A stretch of DNA of 8,111 nucleotides from Candidatus Woesearchaeota archaeon. Lineage in GTDB: Archaea > Nanobdellota > Nanobdellia > Woesearchaeales > UBA11716. The stretch is from assembly GCA_013329175.1 (NCBI GenBank), contig DUKR01000044.1:1-8111 (forward strand), read 5' to 3'. The position numbers and the translations under genes were made by a program. Within the stretch, counting starts at the first letter, position 1. Every line of letters starts with the position of its first letter. This document shows, in pieces, positions 5,899 to 8,111 of this stretch. Under the pieces are notes generated by a model. It made no database searches and had not been told where the DNA came from. It saw nothing but the letters and a program-made list of their open reading frames with translations.

Positions 5899-6489
5899 TC
5901 AGTTAGGAGTAAATTTCAGATAGTTAAGGAATTCAGGTGAGCGAAGCATCTCTTCAAGCCTGTGCTGCACTGGCCCCCTGATGTCTACCCTGCTCAATGG
6001 CTCTTTTGCGATTAGGTCCATGATTTTTGAAAAAGTAAAGCCTGTGTCCTGAAGTCTCATCTCCCGTGGTGTAATGCCGTTTCCATTGCAATCTTGAAAG
6101 ATGATCTCCCTGTCAGTTATTTCATTTCCGTTCGTGTCAAATCGTGCTGAAGCAGCAAGAAGGAAGTAGTGCCCATCCTCCTCTAAGAGGGTTGCAGTTA
6201 CCAAGATGTCAGGCGTATTGCCATTGCCCGAGACATAAGTCTGCTGGTAGATGACAACGTCGCCGTCCTGAGGTGATACGCGGTATTGCCTTGGCAGATA
6301 ACCTGCTATGCTTGATTGGGGCGTCCATCCCTCAGGATTCAATTGTGACGGCAACAGGGCAGGCACTGGACGAGCAGCTCTGATTATCGGAGCTGCTGCT
6401 GCACCGCCGGCATATCTTGAAGCATGGTAGCTTGGAGCGGCGCAGCCATACATGAGCAGGGCAGCAGTTATTGCTGTGATAAGCCTCAT
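5899..6489 (-). CDS. Lipoprotein-like secreted protein with Ca-loop-like motifs
   Basis: The product is 196 aa and I do not recognise its family. The N-terminus MRLITAITAALLMYGC is a short signal peptide ending in a cysteine at residue 16, with a relaxed lipobox (MYGC rather than LAGC), so it is probably exported and perhaps lipid-anchored. An Ala/Pro-rich linker (17-50) precedes a beta-rich segment (VVIYQQTYV, DILVTATLLEE, YFLLAASARF). Two acidic glycine loops, DTNGNEITD (118-126) and DCNGNGIT (133-140), resemble calcium-binding loops but are one residue short of an EF-hand. A charged helical C-terminus follows (SKIMDLIAKEP, QHRLEEMLRSPEFLNYLKF). A TTG six codons earlier (6507) could extend it, but the inner ATG fits the signal peptide and lies 27.5 nt from a TATA-like box. 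It ends 77 bp before tpiA on the same strand; tpiA has its own promoter. Confidence 0.65.
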   Translation of the reverse strand: MRLITAITAALLMYGCAAPSYHASRYAGGAAAAPIIRAARPVPALLPSQLNPEGWTPQSSIAGYLPRQYRVSPQDGDVVIYQQTYVSGNGNTPDILVTATLLEEDGHYFLLAASARFDTNGNEITDREIIFQDCNGNGITPREMRLQDTGFTFSKIMDLIAKEPLSRVDIRGPVQHRLEEMLRSPEFLNYLKFTPN

Positions 6490-6512
6490 GCCTGCTTCAG
6501 ATATCAAGGAGG

Positions 6513-6520
6513 ATTTAAGT
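6513..6520 (-). promoter_or_regulatory. Proximal TATA-like box of the lipoprotein-like gene
   Basis: Minus-strand ACTTAAAT is centred 27.5 nt before the ATG at 6489, matching the leaderless spacing of neighbouring genes. A stronger-looking box lies further upstream, so which one is used is uncertain. Confidence 0.35.
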
Positions 6521-6541
6521 CCATGTGCCGAAAAATTGAAT

Positions 6542-6549
6542 ATTTTATA
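6542..6549 (-). promoter_or_regulatory. Distal TATA box of the lipoprotein-like gene
   Basis: Minus-strand TATAAAAT is a near-consensus archaeal box. It would start a transcript near 6519, giving a leader of about 30 nt before the ATG at 6489. No clear ribosome-binding site is seen in that leader. Confidence 0.4.
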
Positions 6550-6591
6550 CGCAAAGAGGAGCCCTGCTTCCCTTTTCTCTAATCCTTTTGC

Positions 6592-6711
6592 TCACAGCAA
6601 CGCCAGAACGATGTTCCCTAGCTCATCAACCACAAACTGCACCCCTCCAATCAGGACCGTGAGGCCCATCACCAAATGGCTGTTATAAAATCGTAGGCAG
6701 AATACCCACAT
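6592..6711 (-). CDS. Possible small hydrophobic protein
   Basis: A 39-codon frame encodes a peptide starting MWVFCLRFYNSHLV; an inner ATG at 6669 would give 25 residues (MGLTVLIGGVQFVVDELGNI, then VLALL). The second half is a hydrophobic stretch long enough for one membrane segment, with a central Asp-Glu. No TATA box or ribosome-binding site at the right distance is seen, and the first codons overlap the outer arm of the neighbouring hairpin element. It may be a small membrane protein, the relic of a larger gene, or chance. No family is recognised. Confidence 0.2.
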   Translation of the reverse strand: MWVFCLRFYNSHLVMGLTVLIGGVQFVVDELGNIVLALL

Positions 6712-6834
6712 ATTCAACAAAAATCAGAGATTTTTGAGTGCCAGAAATCATTGATTTCTGAGCACACTAAAAAATTTCCTTGGATTTTTTGGTGCCCCAG
6801 AAATTGCCTTGCAATTTCTTAGGATATCTGTGGG
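6705..6834. repeat. 130-bp element of four tandem hairpins
   Basis: An outer pair CCCACA (6705-6710) and TGTGGG (6829-6834) encloses four hairpins. H1 is CAAAAATC/GATTTTTG (6718-6736, loop AGA). H2 is CAGAAATC/GATTTCTG (6742-6760, loop ATT). H3 is CACTAAAAAAT/ATTTTTTGGTG (6765-6794, one G-T pair). H4 is AGAAATTGC/GCAATTTCT (6799-6819, loop CTT). H1+H2 and H3+H4 look like two copies of one unit: A-tract hairpin, then G(A/G)GTGCC, then AGAAAT hairpin. It lies between head-to-head genes at the edge of the AT-rich restriction gene. There is no convincing ORF. Confidence 0.55.
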
Positions 6835-6880
6835 ATGAATGCCGTGCCTCTTTCGAATATTTGTGCGAGAGGCAAGAACA

Positions 6881-6888
6881 TTTATATA
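6881..6888 (+). promoter_or_regulatory. TATA box of the restriction-modification gene
   Basis: TTTATATA is the best archaeal consensus in the window. It is centred 28.5 nt before the ATG at 6913, so the message is expected to be leaderless. Confidence 0.7.
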
Positions 6889-6912
6889 TCGAATTCTTCT
6901 TTTGAATATAGG

Positions 6913-8111
6913 ATGGTTTTAAGACAATTAACTAAAGAGGAATCAAAGGTAAGAATAAAGGAATTAGTAGATGAATACACTACTAAAATAAAGGATAGAG
7001 AGCACTCTTTAGATGAAAGAAATACTGAAAGATTTATCGAAAGAATTCTTCAAATATTAAATTGGGACATAGATAACTTTGACCAAGTCTTAAGAAGAGA
7101 TTCTGTTAAAGTTGAAGATAGAACAAAAATACCAGATTATGTTTTATATATTAATGGTGAAAAAAAAGTAGTAGTTGAAGCAAAAGCATTTAGTGAATCA
7201 CTAGATAATCCAAAATATATAAAACAAGCTTTGGAGTATGGTTATTACAAGCAAGTAAGAGCCTGTATTCTAACTAATGGAAAAGAGATAAGAGTTTATG
7301 ATCCTTTTATACTTTCCAAGAGTTCAGAAGGAAAACTTCTATTTTCAGTACATATCAACCAGTATGAAAATTTATTTGACCAAAGATTGTGGTTTCTATC
7401 TTATAATGAAATTAAAGAAAATACTATTTTAGCAAAATTTGCTTCAAAAGGTGAAGTAAAAAAACCAGTTAGCGAAGAAGTTATCGATAACATCATTAAA
7501 GGAAGAAAGTTCTTAATAGATTCTATACTTCATTTAAATAAAATTGATGATTTTAAAGTAGCAAGAGAGCACGCGCATAAGATAATTAATAGGTTTTTGT
7601 TTATCAGAGTTGCAGAAGATAGGCGTTTCTTTAAGGAGTTTGACCATGGCAGAATTCTTGAAGATAGAGTAAATATATTCAAGAAAAGAATATCTCAGAA
7701 GATTAAGCCATTAATGAATGAAATAAAAGAATTATTTATGGAAATCAACGAGGTATATAACGGTGAATTATTTAAGCCACACCCCTGCGAAGAGCTTAAA
7801 ATTGATAGTGAATCATTAGAAAAAGTAATTTATCTTATGTATTATATTAAGCACGAAAATGGGGAAGAAGATCAGGTAGATTTCTCAAAATTAGATGCTG
7901 ATGTTTTAGGAGGTATATATGAAAAATTTTTGGGGACGATAATACATGAAACCAAAAGAGGAAAGCTAGTTGAAAAGGTAGATAGCGGGGTAAGAAAAGA
8001 AATGGGACAATATTATACCCCTCAATATATTGTTGATTTTATCATTCAGAATACAATTAATTTATATTTAGAAGAAAATCCGGATAAATTATTTTCCATT
8101 AAGATTATTGA
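6913..8111 (+). CDS. Type IIG-like restriction-modification enzyme, 3' end outside window
   Basis: 399 codons are visible and the frame is open at the window edge. This family joins a nuclease and an N6-adenine methyltransferase in one chain, cutting unmodified and methylating self DNA. A PD-(D/E)XK-type nuclease is indicated by PDYVLYI (Pro74-Asp75) and VVVEAK (Glu89, Lys91), followed by CILTNGKEIRVYD (118-130), as in HsdR-like and type IIG N-termini. A long charged helical region (about 185-310) follows. LGGIYEKFLG (332-341) and RKEMGQYYTPQYIVDFI (361-377) are the hallmark entry to the methyltransferase domain. The window stops at SIKII, exactly where motif I (DPACGSG-like) should begin, so catalytic residues and specificity region are not seen. 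Composition is strongly AT-rich with AGA, ATA and TTA codons, unlike all other genes here, which points to recent acquisition. A methylase-only or BREX/DISARM-type methyltransferase is less likely given the N-terminal nuclease motif. Confidence 0.85.
   Translation, partial: MVLRQLTKEESKVRIKELVDEYTTKIKDREHSLDERNTERFIERILQILNWDIDNFDQVLRRDSVKVEDRTKIPDYVLYINGEKKVVVEAKAFSESLDNPKYIKQALEYGYYKQVRACILTNGKEIRVYDPFILSKSSEGKLLFSVHINQYENLFDQRLWFLSYNEIKENTILAKFASKGEVKKPVSEEVIDNIIKGRKFLIDSILHLNKIDDFKVAREHAHKIINRFLFIRVAEDRRFFKEFDHGRILEDRVNIFKKRISQKIKPLMNEIKELFMEINEVYNGELFKPHPCEELKIDSESLEKVIYLMYYIKHENGEEDQVDFSKLDADVLGGIYEKFLGTIIHETKRGKLVEKVDSGVRKEMGQYYTPQYIVDFIIQNTINLYLEENPDKLFSIKII

Noticed and set aside
6452..6688. 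78-codon plus-strand frame
   Set aside because: Begins antisense to the lipoprotein signal peptide and runs through its promoters; low-complexity Ser/Pro/Thr translation.
6705..6834. CRISPR array or leader
   Set aside because: Units are hairpins with diverged sequence, not identical direct repeats with unique spacers.

Overview
The window reads as an archaeal chromosome segment, probably from a DPANN-type lineage (Woesearchaeota or similar); the lineage is inference. The archaeal call rests on a TrmB-family regulator and on TATA-like boxes centred about 26-29 nt upstream of five start codons, the spacing expected for leaderless archaeal transcripts. Bacterial-looking traits are mixed in: a full-length bacterial-type triosephosphate isomerase, a lipoprotein-like protein and a secreted protein with outer-membrane beta-barrel character.

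Region by region: 1-701 holds no intact gene. It holds what looks like a decayed plus-strand reading frame, interrupted by a 148-bp MITE-like element (452-599) with 11-bp terminal inverted repeats and a 9-bp duplication of GTCAAAAAC. Removing the element and one duplication copy rejoins a frame that runs to a stop at 699-701. Next come a secreted beta-rich protein (704-1753, minus) and, divergent from it, a TrmB-like regulator with three tandem sensor domains (1869-3419, plus). They share a 115-bp control region with two opposed TATA boxes and palindromes suitable for an operator. A 190-bp gap (3420-3611) is almost entirely inverted repeats: a 118-bp nested-hairpin element, then a 14-bp stem hairpin. 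Enolase (3612-4910), triosephosphate isomerase (5057-5821) and a lipoprotein-like protein (5899-6489) follow on the minus strand, each with its own apparent promoter rather than one tight operon. From 6490 to 6912 there are promoters, a doubtful small hydrophobic ORF and a 130-bp element of four tandem hairpins. At 6913 composition turns sharply AT-rich with AGA/ATA/TTA codons: this is the 5' part of a type IIG-like restriction-modification enzyme, cut by the window end just before methyltransferase motif I.

Functionally, enolase and triosephosphate isomerase belong to central glycolysis/gluconeogenesis. TrmB relatives commonly sense sugars, so the three-sensor regulator may control its divergent surface-protein neighbour, itself, or sugar metabolism more widely; only the promoter layout supports this. 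The most unusual material is non-coding: a MITE with its insertion scar, and two related multi-hairpin intergenic elements, one showing compensatory changes between two tandem units.
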